This document shows, in pieces, positions 1-9,209 of a stretch of 34,673 bases of DNA (the first letter of the stretch is position 1; each line of letters opens with the position of its first letter). Below the pieces are notes generated by a model. That model was given only the letters and a program-made list of their open reading frames with translations, searched no databases and had not been told where the DNA came from. The position numbers were made by a program, and so were the translations under genes. Origin of the DNA: Candidatus Anaplasma sp. TIGMIC (GTDB taxonomy: Bacteria > Pseudomonadota > Alphaproteobacteria > Rickettsiales > Anaplasmataceae); contig NZ_JAQLOH010000010.1 in the NCBI RefSeq assembly GCF_028204095.1, forward strand, positions 1-34,673, in the 5' to 3' direction.

Positions 1-190
1 TTTTTTCAACTGCCAGGCTAATAGTGTTTTTGCGTTTAGCGTCAGTGATGCGTGATATTTCCACACAGTGTTTGTGTACGGCAATTGTACGGATATCTAA
101 CAAGGAACACTGTGCTCGTTATTTGGAAACTTTTTGGGGGGACATTGTAACTGTTATTGTGCGTTAAACGCGGTGAGGGGGGGGGTATGT

Positions 191-1483
191 ATGAAAAATA
201 TAAGGGTAGGACGGGCAGTTTTGTCCACGATTATATGTAATACGCTAGTATGGTATGATTACTTGCTGTTTGGGAGCTTGGCGGTAACAATAGGAGACTT
301 GTTTTTCCCACAGAGTGACGCATATTCGTCCCTTCTTAGCAGCTTTTGCGTATTTGCAGTTGGTTTTTGCATGCGTCCTTTCGGGGCGAGTGTTTTCGGC
401 CATATAGGCGACAGATACGGAAGGCGGGTAGCGTTAGTAATTTCCATAGTCGCGATGTCCGTACCGATAGGGATAATGGCGGTGATTCCGACATATGCCA
501 GCGCTGGGGTTACGGCGCAGGTGTTGCTCGTAATATGCATGTTGTCTGCGGGCTTCTCGCTAGGTGGGGAGGCCGGTAACGCTACGTTCCTGATCGAACA
601 CGCGAAGAAGAACCAGGCTGGTCTCTTTGGCAGCTTGGAGGTTCTATGCGCCGTTTTAGGCTCTGTTTTCGCGTTAGTGGCAAAGATGGCTGCTGAGTAC
701 TTTACGGGTGACAACTTCGGTGTGTGGGGCTGGAGAATACCTTTCATAGTAGGGTTCGTTATAGGAATAATAAGCATATACCTGCGGAGTACGGCTGGGG
801 AAAGCCCTGCATACGAAGAGCAGACTTCTAAGGAGCACGGCGGCGTTATAGATGCACCGGTGCGTTATCTTTTTAAGCATTACCGCAGACCTTTGGTGCT
901 TGCGATTTGTATCGACTGTATAGAAAACTGTTCGTTCCACGTTTTCATGGTGTTCTTTATAAGCTATATATCTAGCTTTTCCCGTTCCATGGCGATAAAT
1001 CCTCATGTCAGTGAGATGATTGAGATAGTGAACGTTGCTCTGAGCGGTGTGCTTACGGTTGCCTTTGGAGCGTTGTCAGATGTAATGGGACGAAAGAAGG
1101 TCATGGGCTATGCTTCGGTTGCGTTATTCTTCTTGGCTATGCCAGTATTTTGGCTCTTGAGTCAGGAAAGCTTCCTGTGCGTGGGCCTGGGTTACTTGTT
1201 GTTCGCGATTCCGTTCGCAGCAACTCTGGGACCGTCTAGCGCAGCGATGTCGGAGCTATTCCCAACAAAAGTGCGATGCACTGGTTTTGGCATTGCGCGT
1301 AATGTGTCATCAGCACTGGGTGGTGGGCTAGCACCTGCTCTATGTACATGGCTTCTGCAAGTGACCAATTGGAAGGTATCGCCGGGGCTTTACGTAATGT
1401 TCTGGGCAATAGTCGCTTGCATTGCGCTAAGCAGCATCAAGCCTAGTGACGTTTATCAAGACTGGCTCAAGTCCGGTTCATGA
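191..1483 (+). CDS. MFS transporter, ProP-like (metabolite/H+ symporter family)
   Basis: A 430-residue inner-membrane carrier of the major facilitator superfamily with about 12 hydrophobic segments. Near the N-terminus it has the segment WYDYLLFGSLA and then RPFGASVFGHIGDRYGRR, the loop 2-3 signature of the proline/betaine (ProP) and alpha-ketoglutarate branch. A second copy of the loop motif (GALSDVMGRKK) opens the C-terminal half, as expected for the two-fold MFS repeat. The frame is open back to a TTG at 134, but the ATG at 191 is preferred because it follows a G-rich Shine-Dalgarno-like run and begins MKNIRVGR. The substrate cannot be read from sequence; proline, betaine or a dicarboxylate are family options. 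It stands alone, convergent with the Trm112-like gene 24 bp downstream. Confidence 0.88.
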   Translation: MKNIRVGRAVLSTIICNTLVWYDYLLFGSLAVTIGDLFFPQSDAYSSLLSSFCVFAVGFCMRPFGASVFGHIGDRYGRRVALVISIVAMSVPIGIMAVIPTYASAGVTAQVLLVICMLSAGFSLGGEAGNATFLIEHAKKNQAGLFGSLEVLCAVLGSVFALVAKMAAEYFTGDNFGVWGWRIPFIVGFVIGIISIYLRSTAGESPAYEEQTSKEHGGVIDAPVRYLFKHYRRPLVLAICIDCIENCSFHVFMVFFISYISSFSRSMAINPHVSEMIEIVNVALSGVLTVAFGALSDVMGRKKVMGYASVALFFLAMPVFWLLSQESFLCVGLGYLLFAIPFAATLGPSSAAMSELFPTKVRCTGFGIARNVSSALGGGLAPALCTWLLQVTNWKVSPGLYVMFWAIVACIALSSIKPSDVYQDWLKSGS

Positions 1484-1507
1484 CGATCCTGATCCTAGTG
1501 TAGAAGT

Positions 1508-1687
1508 TCATAGCTCGTTGCAGCTGAGCTTTCTTGCTTCGTCTACCAGCATTATGGGAATGCCGTCGCGAACCGGATATGCAAGACCTGCTTTTTTGCT
1601 TATCAGTTCGCCGCCGGCCTCGTCATAAAAGAGTTCGCCCCCTGTCAGGGGGCATACTAAAACTTCTAATACCTTTCTATCTAACAT
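1508..1687 (-). CDS. Trm112/YcaR-family small protein (UPF0434)
   Basis: A 59-codon ORF, easily missed by length cut-offs. The translation starts [19 protein letters not shown], continues with [20 protein letters not shown] and ends in LVDEARKL, which is the full pattern of bacterial Trm112/YcaR proteins (CPxT/C knuckle, then AYPxRDGIPxML, then EAR). The family is best known from eukaryotic Trm112, an activator of several methyltransferases; the bacterial role is less certain. The ATG at 1687 lies 9 bp beyond the stop of fbpA, so the two probably share a transcript. Only the first cysteine of the zinc-knuckle region is present, which is common among alphaproteobacterial members. Length and both ends match the family. 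Confidence 0.9.
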   Translation of the reverse strand: MLDRKVLEVLVCPLTGGELFYDEAGGELISKKAGLAYPVRDGIPIMLVDEARKLSCNEL

Positions 1688-1696
1688 TTGATACCA

Positions 1697-2734
1697 TTAT
1701 TTCCAACCCTCTTCGTCAGCAATCTTCACAGATTCGCCTAGATACTTTTCAAGGTCTTGCAACGGCAAAGTACTTTCCCGAAAATCACCCCAGGACTGTA
1801 ACACTTTAGAGCTAGGAACACCGGGAACTATTGGATATTCCTGATTAGAGTTCGCATATATACTCTGAGCTTCCTTACTGGACAGAAACTCCAACAACCT
1901 TATGGCGTTTTCCTTATTCTTGGAGTGCTTTACTATGGCTCCACCGCTAATGTTGATCATAGCTCCTGTACTGTTCTGACCTGGAAAAAATATAGCAAGT
2001 CTGGATACAGCCTCGCGATCTATGGCTTTGTTTGAAGCACTTACCCTACCCCAATAGTAGCTGTTTACTATGGCTATACCGCCCTCTCCTGCTGCAGCAG
2101 CATATATTTGGTCGGTGTCGCCGCCTCCTGGTTTCCGGGCAAAGTTTTTTACTAATCCCCGTACCCATGCCCGCGTAGCTCTTGTCCCGTTGTTTGCGAT
2201 CATGAACGCTATTAAGGACTGGTTATATGGGCTATTTGACGAACGCACCAAGATCTGACCTCGCCACTTTGAATCTGCAAGGTCTTCATAAGTGCTTATG
2301 TCGTTCACGTCCACAAGACTCTTGTTGTACACAATTACACGAGCACGCTTTGTTAACCCGAACCAGTAGCCATCTTTATCACGATACCGCGCAGGAATAA
2401 CCTTCTCTAAAATCTGCGACCTCACTGGCTGCAGCAGATCTTTTTTCTTAGCGAGTATAAGGTTCACTGCATCGGCAGTAAGAAATACGTCAGCCTTACT
2501 GTGCACACCTTCGCTTTCAAGCCGTGCTATCAGCTGCGCAGCTTCATCGTTTATGTACCGGATTTGGATACCAGTATCCGCGGTAAATTTTTTGAACAGG
2601 TCACGCAATAACTCTTCCTTACGGGAAGAGTAAACATTAACCACCTGCCCCTGCTTTACGCTGTATTTGTTGTACGCTACACCACCGAAAAGGCCTAGCG
2701 CAAACGCAAAAAGAACAACACAAAGAATCCTCAT
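1697..2734 (-). CDS. fbpA: Ferric iron ABC transporter substrate-binding protein, FbpA-like
   Basis: A 345-residue periplasmic iron-binding protein. Residues 1-20 (MRILCVVLFAFALGLFGG) form a hydrophobic signal peptide or anchor. The mature part opens with VVNVYSSRKEELLRDLF, the typical FbpA/AfuA N-terminal lobe. The tyrosine pair in NSYYWGR (residues 226-227) corresponds to the paired iron-coordinating tyrosines of FbpA. The ATG at 2734 is chosen over upstream in-frame starts (2752, 2782) because GGGAG lies just upstream and a candidate promoter at 2764-2793 would put the transcript start after 2752. In the known pathway it delivers Fe3+ to an FbpB/FbpC permease, but no permease or ATPase gene is beside it. 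The small Trm112-family gene follows 9 bp downstream. Confidence 0.9.
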   Translation of the reverse strand: MRILCVVLFAFALGLFGGVAYNKYSVKQGQVVNVYSSRKEELLRDLFKKFTADTGIQIRYINDEAAQLIARLESEGVHSKADVFLTADAVNLILAKKKDLLQPVRSQILEKVIPARYRDKDGYWFGLTKRARVIVYNKSLVDVNDISTYEDLADSKWRGQILVRSSNSPYNQSLIAFMIANNGTRATRAWVRGLVKNFARKPGGGDTDQIYAAAAGEGGIAIVNSYYWGRVSASNKAIDREAVSRLAIFFPGQNSTGAMINISGGAIVKHSKNKENAIRLLEFLSSKEAQSIYANSNQEYPIVPGVPSSKVLQSWGDFRESTLPLQDLEKYLGESVKIADEEGWK

Positions 2735-2763
2735 GTCACACTCCCAACGCATATACCTTCGCC

Positions 2764-2793
2764 ATAATAGGAAAACTTCCAAATAAATGAAAA
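2764..2793 (-). promoter_or_regulatory. Candidate sigma-70 promoter of fbpA
   Basis: On the minus strand TTTTCA (2793-2788), an 18-bp spacer and TATTAT (2769-2764) make a moderate promoter, with transcription expected to begin near 2757, about 23 nt before the chosen fbpA start. The -10 matches the consensus at five of six positions and the -35 at four of six. The rest of the gap between the two minus-strand genes (2735-3128) holds only this element and the terminator at 3031-3065. Confidence 0.35.
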
Positions 2794-3030
2794 GGAAATC
2801 TGCATGTACACACGATGATTAACATCTTACTCAACTGTCTGTAGCATAACCTGCAAAATGCCGAAGATGTTTTACCTGTTGGTAGTTGCGATACTACAAA
2901 CCAGACTGTATTGATGCCGGGAAAGTGGAAAAACTGCGCATCTATCTGGCAAACTTTGTTGCCGCCTGCATAGCACCAGCCCATTGTTTTGAGAACTATA
3001 TAGTGGATATTGGTACTGAACTTGCTAAAT

Positions 3031-3065
3031 AAAAAATCACTGCGGCCCCGAAAGGTCGCAGTGAC
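3031..3065 (-). terminator. Rho-independent terminator of the M9-like giant gene
   Basis: Read on the minus strand, a GC-rich stem (TCACTGCG arm at 3037-3044 pairing with CGCAGTGA at 3057-3064, extended by the GCC/GGT region) encloses a short loop and is followed directly by TTTTTT (3036-3031). It lies about 65 bp past the stop codon at 3129 and is a textbook intrinsic terminator for the leftward gene. Confidence 0.85.
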
Positions 3066-3128
3066 TATATATGGTTGGCCAGAAATGTAAAGAAATCCGG
3101 CCTATTTAGTAGAAGATAACGCTATTGG

Positions 3129-6100
3129 TTACAGTGACATTGCATCATAACCGCTGTGCCCTTGATATGATCCAGTAGAATCATCTGAAGAAAGCCCTGA
3201 CAAACCTGACACATACGCTGCAGAGTGTTCCTGCTGCGCAGTATACGGGTATTCTTCTGGAGCATTGAAGACGTTGTTTTGCGACGCCCTCGAAGCTTCA
3301 GCAAGTCTGAGCTCCTCTTGTTGGATAGAGTAGAAAGTAGAAGAGCTGTCTTGGTCGAAGTTCATAGCACGTGTCACTATGCTCTCATCGGCAATCAGAT
3401 CACTGGCACTTGATGCTGCCTCATGTGCATAAGCAGGCACCTGTCCGTGAACAGCGCCCTCAAGAACCAGCTTACCAGCAGTGGTTATACCGTTCATAGG
3501 GATAACACCCACTTCTACGCCCTGCATATCATATAGGTGCGCCGCCCTTACAACGTCGCCGTCCTTATCACCTCTACCGGATGACAAGTTCCCACCTACA
3601 CGCATCTCGAGCAACGTACCATCAACGTACTTACTGAGGTCAGCAAGAGAAACCCTAGTCTGCAGTGCGCCAGCGTCATCAGTAACACGCATGCCGGTGT
3701 GTACAAAAATAGGCTTGATGTACGTTTGTTCCACAGGAACATTAGGCATACCTGCCGTAACAACGCTTCCATCAGCAGTACATGGAGCAAGATACTTCTG
3801 CCCTTCATGTGTGACGATTTTCACGTGGGTTATGGCAACAGGAAACGACATGTAAACCTCTTTTTCACCATCATAGATGTTGAAACTGTATTTTGCGTTT
3901 TTCCCGTGAGCCGCACTGTCATCTGGAGCTGTCATGAACACTAATGTCTTCTGGAGCATGCCAAGTTCTTGCGCGGTTGCTGGACGCTCAGTCGTGCTTC
4001 CAGCCGTGAGATTAGCACCTGGCATGTCATCCCGTGCCCCGTGACTTGAGCGATCAGAAGACACAGAAGCCTTGGTTACAGCAAGCTCTCGCATCTCCTG
4101 CAAGACGCTTGAGTCCACCTTCTTTGCTCTATGGTTGAACTGGTAGTAGTCGCTGTAGCCCCTGTCAGTGCCTGTATTACCACCATCTCCAAGAGACGCC
4201 GACTTAACTCCAGAAGAGACATCCTTAACATTAGCTGGAAGACCCGGATCACCTGATACGAAATCAGTGTGGCTGTAGTTAGGATCGTATGACAATAGTA
4301 AGCCTCCTTGGAAGTGCGTAACAGCACTAGCAAGCTCTCCTATCTTAGTACCATCTGGAGCATATATGCCCACACGAGACACATAATTATAGTTGGCATG
4401 CCTAATGATATTCCCGTTTTCATCCCTGGAGACACTCATATTATTTGGGTCATAGCGTAACTCAAACAGCGTACCCGCAGGATATTTACTAAAGTCTATC
4501 ATCTTGTACTGTGAGTGGGTAGGGGACCACTTAGAATCAATACGATCATAAGCATGTATAGGGTCAATGTATGCATACTTCGCAAAATGCTCTGGCATAC
4601 CTCTAGGATTCGTATTGCCGTCTTTCGTGCTAGGTAGCAACCCTCTTACACCACCAGATGTCTCAACTAACTTTAAGTGCGTTATAGACTTAGGGAACTG
4701 CATAACAACACCAGTAGCTGCGTCTCTAACATTGAACGTTGATCGCTCCGTTACGTTGTTGTTGTCATCTCTAAGCTCTTCAGAAATGTAAAACTGTAGG
4801 CTAGACATTTTCTCTACAAGAGTTTCAGTCCCACTTTTTATGGTAGCTTCGTGCATGTCATCGCTGGTCCTATATGTACCGCGATCGTCTACTAGATCAC
4901 CCTTCTGAATTGAAGGTTGCCCCGGTTTGTTGACATCATCGTGGTTAGCATCCACACCAGATACAACCTTGATACCTTTGGTAGTAGGAAGCGTCTTCCA
5001 TACATGCATATTTCCTGATGGAACTTCAATGAACGGATTTACCACGATCTCAAGTTCACCATTTTCTGAACTATCACCCTTAGTGCCAGATACAAACTTA
5101 CCAACCGTGTTACCGTTCTCATCCTTGCTAACCGCAACGATCGGCCTGACACCATATACAGTGTGGACAGTTTTAAGAACATCAGAGACTGCAAACCTTT
5201 CAACATCATCACCACTCTTATGGTCTTTGTGCTTCAGGAACAGCTCAGCATTACTAGGAAGCTCACCTATCTTTGTGCCGTCAAGGTATATAGATACGCC
5301 GCTCACTCCACCTTGGCCAGTGCCGCAAATTGCAAAAACTTTGCCTGGGTTGTCTTCCGCAAGCTGTCGGAAGTTGACAGCGCTTCCCACCCCAATCATC
5401 GTCTCAGGATCTATGTAGATAAGGGACTTCAGTATCCTTGAGAGCATTGCTTGATCAGATGATCCCGAAGAGGGCTGATCCAACAAAGCTTGCGCCTTAG
5501 CAGTAGCATAAGATTTATACGCATTATGTACTACATCAACACTTTCCCTCAACTGTCTCGGGGTCGCATCTGCACTACCCTTCTCTATTTGTTCAAGCTC
5601 CTGCTCTACCGAGGAGTTTGTCCCCTTCATTGCGCCTTTAAGTAGAGAGCATACATCCTTTATACTATGCAACAACTGTAAGCCGGAACCGTAGCACCCG
5701 CTTCTAACGTATGAATCAAACTCAGATCTAAGCTCTTCAACATGCGTATGTATGCCTGCAAGTTCATTGTCATACTTAGCCATAGCTTTGGACAATTGCT
5801 CAACAGATGCGTTGGATTTGCTCGAAAAGTATTCCACACCGTTGTAGTTGCTGTATACATACTTTAGGCCGCTAGACGTTTGTATAGGCTTTAAATGTTG
5901 GTATTCTTGCGGAATACATATCCCATCATGGGTCTCCGGATTAAGCGTAGTGATGTTACCGCTTACCCATTTATGCGCCACTGGAGACAACATGCCCACT
6001 GTATGGTGATTACTATCTTCCAAGTTCGCTGTATACACTGACACACGAGTGATTTTACCATCAATTATATGATCAATGTACCCGATGCTATCCGCTGGGT

Positions 6101-8876
6101 TGGAAGTTAGCATGCCGTGGTTTTGCGCAAATTTAGATACCCCGTTCTCGGCCAACCATCCAAGGAAGGAAGCATTGTAAACAGCATCCAATTCCTTGGG
6201 CAACGTGTCACCATACTTTGAAGCACCCGATGTTGCGGCCCCTTTAAACAGGCCCGTTAATAATTCAGGGTTAGTATCTTGCAAATATTTTACAAACGAT
6301 GCACCTAAACTATATTGCAGATGTTCATAGACTGGATCACCAGGATGTTTGTCAATAATGCTAGCGATCTCTTCAAAAGACTTGGCATTCTTGAGATCTG
6401 GACACTTCTCCATAGCCTTATTAACATTGTCTATGATGGAGCTCAGCTCCAGAGTCATGCCCCTTCCTAGCATTGCAATCTGCTGTATATACTCGGCAAC
6501 ACCCTCGTTCAGGAACTGGGATGCCTTAACATTGTTAAATGCTCCGTTAGTAGCAAAGTGCATCATCTGGTGAGCAACTTCGTGGGCTAGATTCTCAAAT
6601 CTGGTCTTACCCAGCTTCGCAACATATATTTTGCCCAGAGATGTCCACGCCATTCCTCCCGCGTTTTGGTCTTCACCAAGAGCCGCCAATGACTCAACGA
6701 GCGCAGGTTTACTGCTGTGTATCCATACGTCAACCTGGCGAGGAGTATCACTTTTTGGCAGCACACCAAATTCCTCTATAAACGCACGTACAGTCTTTTT
6801 GATTATACGTTCCGCACGCACGACAGTCCTATCATCTAGGGGGCCTGTGCTACGTACACGGCACTCTATGTTCATTCTTGATATAACAAGTGATGTCACA
6901 TCGTATGAGTGATCGAATTTTGACTCAATCGCTGCAAAGCTACTACTAACAGGATTTGAGCTAGTGTTTGTTTGGCCACCAACAACCTCAGTGCCATGAA
7001 CACCCGCTGTGGACGGCCCTGCAGCTGGTTTAGCTGTAGCAACATGATTATCGACACCTTTTGTCTGATCGTGCTCAGGTACGTGCTCATGACTGGTTTT
7101 ATCAGAGCCTTTTTCCACAGTGCCTTTGTTTTCTGGTTTAGCATCATGCTTTGAACTAGGATGTGCACTACTATTACCGTTTGCAGCAGTTTTCTGTTCT
7201 ATGCACCCATCATCTGTAGGCGTTTTCTCGCGAACACTTGAATCTGTGTTGCCATTGGCAGCAGAATTACCACTCTGACTTTTATCACTGTGTGGATGTG
7301 CAGTGGTTGGCTCACTAACTTGAGTAGGCTCATGTTTATTTGTAGACACGCTCGTCTTTTCATGTTTTTGAGACGGCACTTTTATTCCACGACTTGCTAC
7401 AGCTGCCACTTCGGCTCCTGAAGCAGGTGTTGCAGGGTTACCATGCGACCACCCACTGTCCGGGTGATCCTCGTGTTCGCCATGATGTCGTGAAGCCTGC
7501 TTCTCTAACCATGCCGAGAAACCACTAGGTACCTTGTTGATCTTTTCAAGTATTTCACCCCTTTCTTTCTTATTGAGATGATTATGTTTGAGTCGAGACA
7601 GTTGCGTAATAACTTCACGCAGCACACCAGGGTGTTTCTCTTCCCAATACTTCATAACGGCAAGTCCCAAGTTGTATTTTAGGTTATGGTGCCCTGTCGC
7701 CTTAGACGCAATTACCAATTCATCCAGTGTTTCCGCGTGTTGTAGGCGGTAGTTACTTCGTAACGCGTGTGATGCTTGACGTGCTGCATTGTGGAAATAG
7801 GTGTCAGCATCTTTCGCACTACGTTGCGATGTAAGGTAAGACAGATAGTTACCTAATCCTTCATGAATAAAGTCCCTTCCCTCATTGGTTGGATCCCGGT
7901 CTTCCGTTTCCAGATGTGAACGCGCAGAATAGTGGAGGTAAAAGTGGCACAGCTCATGCGCTAAAACGTGAGTCATTTCAGAAAACCCACTGCGAACTGC
8001 TCCACGCGGCATGAATACCTTACCGCTCTCCATGTTTGTAAAACCACCTACACCACGCACGCTGTCACCGGAGCGAGCCGCCGCATTTTCAAAATCTGCT
8101 CTATCATCAAACAGATGTATGCGCAAATCTTTCCTAGGCCAAGGTTTCCCAGAAAGACTGCCTAACCTTGCATCAAACTCACGTGCTGAGTCAGTAATTA
8201 CTCTCTGAATCTCCTCTGCTTCTGATGCCGTTAATCTACTCTTGGTGTGTACTTTTATGCCAAAAGTCTTTAAAAATCCTGGTGTCATATCATACACTTC
8301 GTGGAAACCGCGCTCATAAGCGGAATGGTGGCTACTCCTTGTGTGTCCAGAGTACGGGAACCCTGGGTCAGTTTCATCCGTGCTATTATCACTACCAGAT
8401 ACTGGCTTAGCCCTACCGCGGGAAAGTTCTTCAGGAGATATTGGCTTATTGTCAGGTTTTGCTTTGTCCGCGACTGGTTTCAAAGTGTCGCCATCGTCAT
8501 CGCGTGGGGGATATACTCGAGGCGGCGTTGGTTCGTAATCACAAGGAGGAGGTGGTGGTACACAAGTAGAAGAATCCGATGATCCTTGCACCCAAATAAC
8601 TCGGCCACGCGCGCCATTTGGTGATACTTGAACCCACTCTGTGCTTCCGCCGTAAAATGGGTTATACGAGCCATTATTTGAATATCCTTGGCTATAACCG
8701 TGTTGATAGAAATCGTCATCGCTGGGATACGGCATCCGCGCTCCGCGGTGGCCATACACAGGAAACATGCTTGTGAATCCTTGAGAGCCGTGGTCATGTG
8801 CTGAGCCGTATTTGTAATGCGTCACCGTTCGCCCGCCGGGCATATAAGTGACTCTGTATCGAAATTGGTATTTCAT
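3129..8876 (-). CDS. Giant protein with two tandem collagenase-like (M9-type) zinc-peptidase domains and C-terminal repeats
   Basis: 1915 residues from ATG 8876, chosen because AAGG-type Shine-Dalgarno sequence precedes it. The frame is open 14 codons further up. Domain 1 (about 195-460) has HELCH at 307-311 and a Glu in HEGLGNY at 339, 28 residues after the second His, the same spacing as in clostridial ColG. Domain 2 (about 658-910) has HEVAH at 765-769 and NEGVAEY (Glu 791), preceded by a GG-containing strand like that of M9 collagenases. Both end in YxLG..(F/V)xKY and a final FxxWL motif. Between them lies a Ser/Thr/His-rich linker (about 470-650). The C-terminal half holds three tandem modules of about 283 aa, with cores at residues 1154, 1436 and 1719, and a vestigial copy near 933. 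No signal peptide or membrane segment is visible. Proteolytic activity is inferred from motifs only. The gene is divergent from the giant gene at 9210. Confidence 0.85.
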   Translation of the reverse strand: MKYQFRYRVTYMPGGRTVTHYKYGSAHDHGSQGFTSMFPVYGHRGARMPYPSDDDFYQHGYSQGYSNNGSYNPFYGGSTEWVQVSPNGARGRVIWVQGSSDSSTCVPPPPPCDYEPTPPRVYPPRDDDGDTLKPVADKAKPDNKPISPEELSRGRAKPVSGSDNSTDETDPGFPYSGHTRSSHHSAYERGFHEVYDMTPGFLKTFGIKVHTKSRLTASEAEEIQRVITDSAREFDARLGSLSGKPWPRKDLRIHLFDDRADFENAAARSGDSVRGVGGFTNMESGKVFMPRGAVRSGFSEMTHVLAHELCHFYLHYSARSHLETEDRDPTNEGRDFIHEGLGNYLSYLTSQRSAKDADTYFHNAARQASHALRSNYRLQHAETLDELVIASKATGHHNLKYNLGLAVMKYWEEKHPGVLREVITQLSRLKHNHLNKKERGEILEKINKVPSGFSAWLEKQASRHHGEHEDHPDSGWSHGNPATPASGAEVAAVASRGIKVPSQKHEKTSVSTNKHEPTQVSEPTTAHPHSDKSQSGNSAANGNTDSSVREKTPTDDGCIEQKTAANGNSSAHPSSKHDAKPENKGTVEKGSDKTSHEHVPEHDQTKGVDNHVATAKPAAGPSTAGVHGTEVVGGQTNTSSNPVSSSFAAIESKFDHSYDVTSLVISRMNIECRVRSTGPLDDRTVVRAERIIKKTVRAFIEEFGVLPKSDTPRQVDVWIHSSKPALVESLAALGEDQNAGGMAWTSLGKIYVAKLGKTRFENLAHEVAHQMMHFATNGAFNNVKASQFLNEGVAEYIQQIAMLGRGMTLELSSIIDNVNKAMEKCPDLKNAKSFEEIASIIDKHPGDPVYEHLQYSLGASFVKYLQDTNPELLTGLFKGAATSGASKYGDTLPKELDAVYNASFLGWLAENGVSKFAQNHGMLTSNPADSIGYIDHIIDGKITRVSVYTANLEDSNHHTVGMLSPVAHKWVSGNITTLNPETHDGICIPQEYQHLKPIQTSSGLKYVYSNYNGVEYFSSKSNASVEQLSKAMAKYDNELAGIHTHVEELRSEFDSYVRSGCYGSGLQLLHSIKDVCSLLKGAMKGTNSSVEQELEQIEKGSADATPRQLRESVDVVHNAYKSYATAKAQALLDQPSSGSSDQAMLSRILKSLIYIDPETMIGVGSAVNFRQLAEDNPGKVFAICGTGQGGVSGVSIYLDGTKIGELPSNAELFLKHKDHKSGDDVERFAVSDVLKTVHTVYGVRPIVAVSKDENGNTVGKFVSGTKGDSSENGELEIVVNPFIEVPSGNMHVWKTLPTTKGIKVVSGVDANHDDVNKPGQPSIQKGDLVDDRGTYRTSDDMHEATIKSGTETLVEKMSSLQFYISEELRDDNNNVTERSTFNVRDAATGVVMQFPKSITHLKLVETSGGVRGLLPSTKDGNTNPRGMPEHFAKYAYIDPIHAYDRIDSKWSPTHSQYKMIDFSKYPAGTLFELRYDPNNMSVSRDENGNIIRHANYNYVSRVGIYAPDGTKIGELASAVTHFQGGLLLSYDPNYSHTDFVSGDPGLPANVKDVSSGVKSASLGDGGNTGTDRGYSDYYQFNHRAKKVDSSVLQEMRELAVTKASVSSDRSSHGARDDMPGANLTAGSTTERPATAQELGMLQKTLVFMTAPDDSAAHGKNAKYSFNIYDGEKEVYMSFPVAITHVKIVTHEGQKYLAPCTADGSVVTAGMPNVPVEQTYIKPIFVHTGMRVTDDAGALQTRVSLADLSKYVDGTLLEMRVGGNLSSGRGDKDGDVVRAAHLYDMQGVEVGVIPMNGITTAGKLVLEGAVHGQVPAYAHEAASSASDLIADESIVTRAMNFDQDSSSTFYSIQQEELRLAEASRASQNNVFNAPEEYPYTAQQEHSAAYVSGLSGLSSDDSTGSYQGHSGYDAMSL
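3440..6085 (-). repeat. Tandem ~283-aa modules encoded in the C-terminal half of the M9-like gene
   Basis: Three protein-level repeats share a Y-I-(D/K)-P core with first bases at 5417, 4571 and 3722 (spacing 282 and 283 codons), a following DLSKY/DFSKYxxGTLxE block and a closing (V/I)xxYxxDGTKIGEL-type block. The last two also share an upstream ITH(L/V)K(L/I)V block at residues 1398 and 1682. A shorter, more diverged relative starts at 6080. Copies are diverged in sequence, so the duplication is old. The module was not recognised as a known family. The outer limits given are approximate. Confidence 0.75.
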
Positions 8877-9209
8877 AACCTTACCTTTTAGGGAAGGCGC
8901 GGAGTAAAGCACAATCACCAGAGGGAGTCAAAAATAATTTTTGCATACGGGTGGCATATCCGCCCTGAACGCGTTTTTTGAGCATGAAGATGCCAAAACA
9001 GAGCTGAAGTGTAGTTGTCCAACTTTGCGACTTGTCACCCACACATAGAGACCGCGATACCGCTCTCCTTGTAGGGCCGTACGTTATGCCAAGTAAATGC
9101 ATCTATTCCTGTGAACATTTGGTTTCCAAAAGTAGCATTCTATGCATTTCATAAATTCTTAAGGCGCTATACATATCTATCTTCGGCTTCGATCTTCTGG
9201 CAAAACAAC
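8877..9209. other. Divergent intergenic region between the two giant genes
   Basis: 333 bp (or 234 bp if the GTG at 9111 is used as start on the right). It holds an imperfect hairpin at 8949-8965 (GGGTGG / CCGCCC with one wobble) followed 8 bp later by a T-run on the plus strand, and a second hairpin at 8976-8998 (TTTTG[A]GCAT / ATGCCAAAA with a GAAG loop). No convincing -35/-10 pair was found on either strand. Both giant genes must be controlled from here, so the hairpins may be regulatory, but that is inference. Confidence 0.4.

Noticed and set aside
3-170. Frame open from the window edge to a stop near 168, possible end of an upstream gene
   Set aside because: The translation shows no recognisable motif, and it overlaps the likely control region of the MFS gene; 55 open codons are not enough evidence.
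2736-2984. 82-codon minus-strand ORF between fbpA and the terminator
   Set aside because: No family features, it overlaps the fbpA promoter and start, and composition looks non-coding.
8949-8980. Hairpin GGGTGG/CCGCCC followed by TTTTTT taken as a plus-strand terminator or attenuator
   Set aside because: The T-run is 8 bp from the stem and the stem is only 6 bp with a wobble; kept only as a note on the divergent region.
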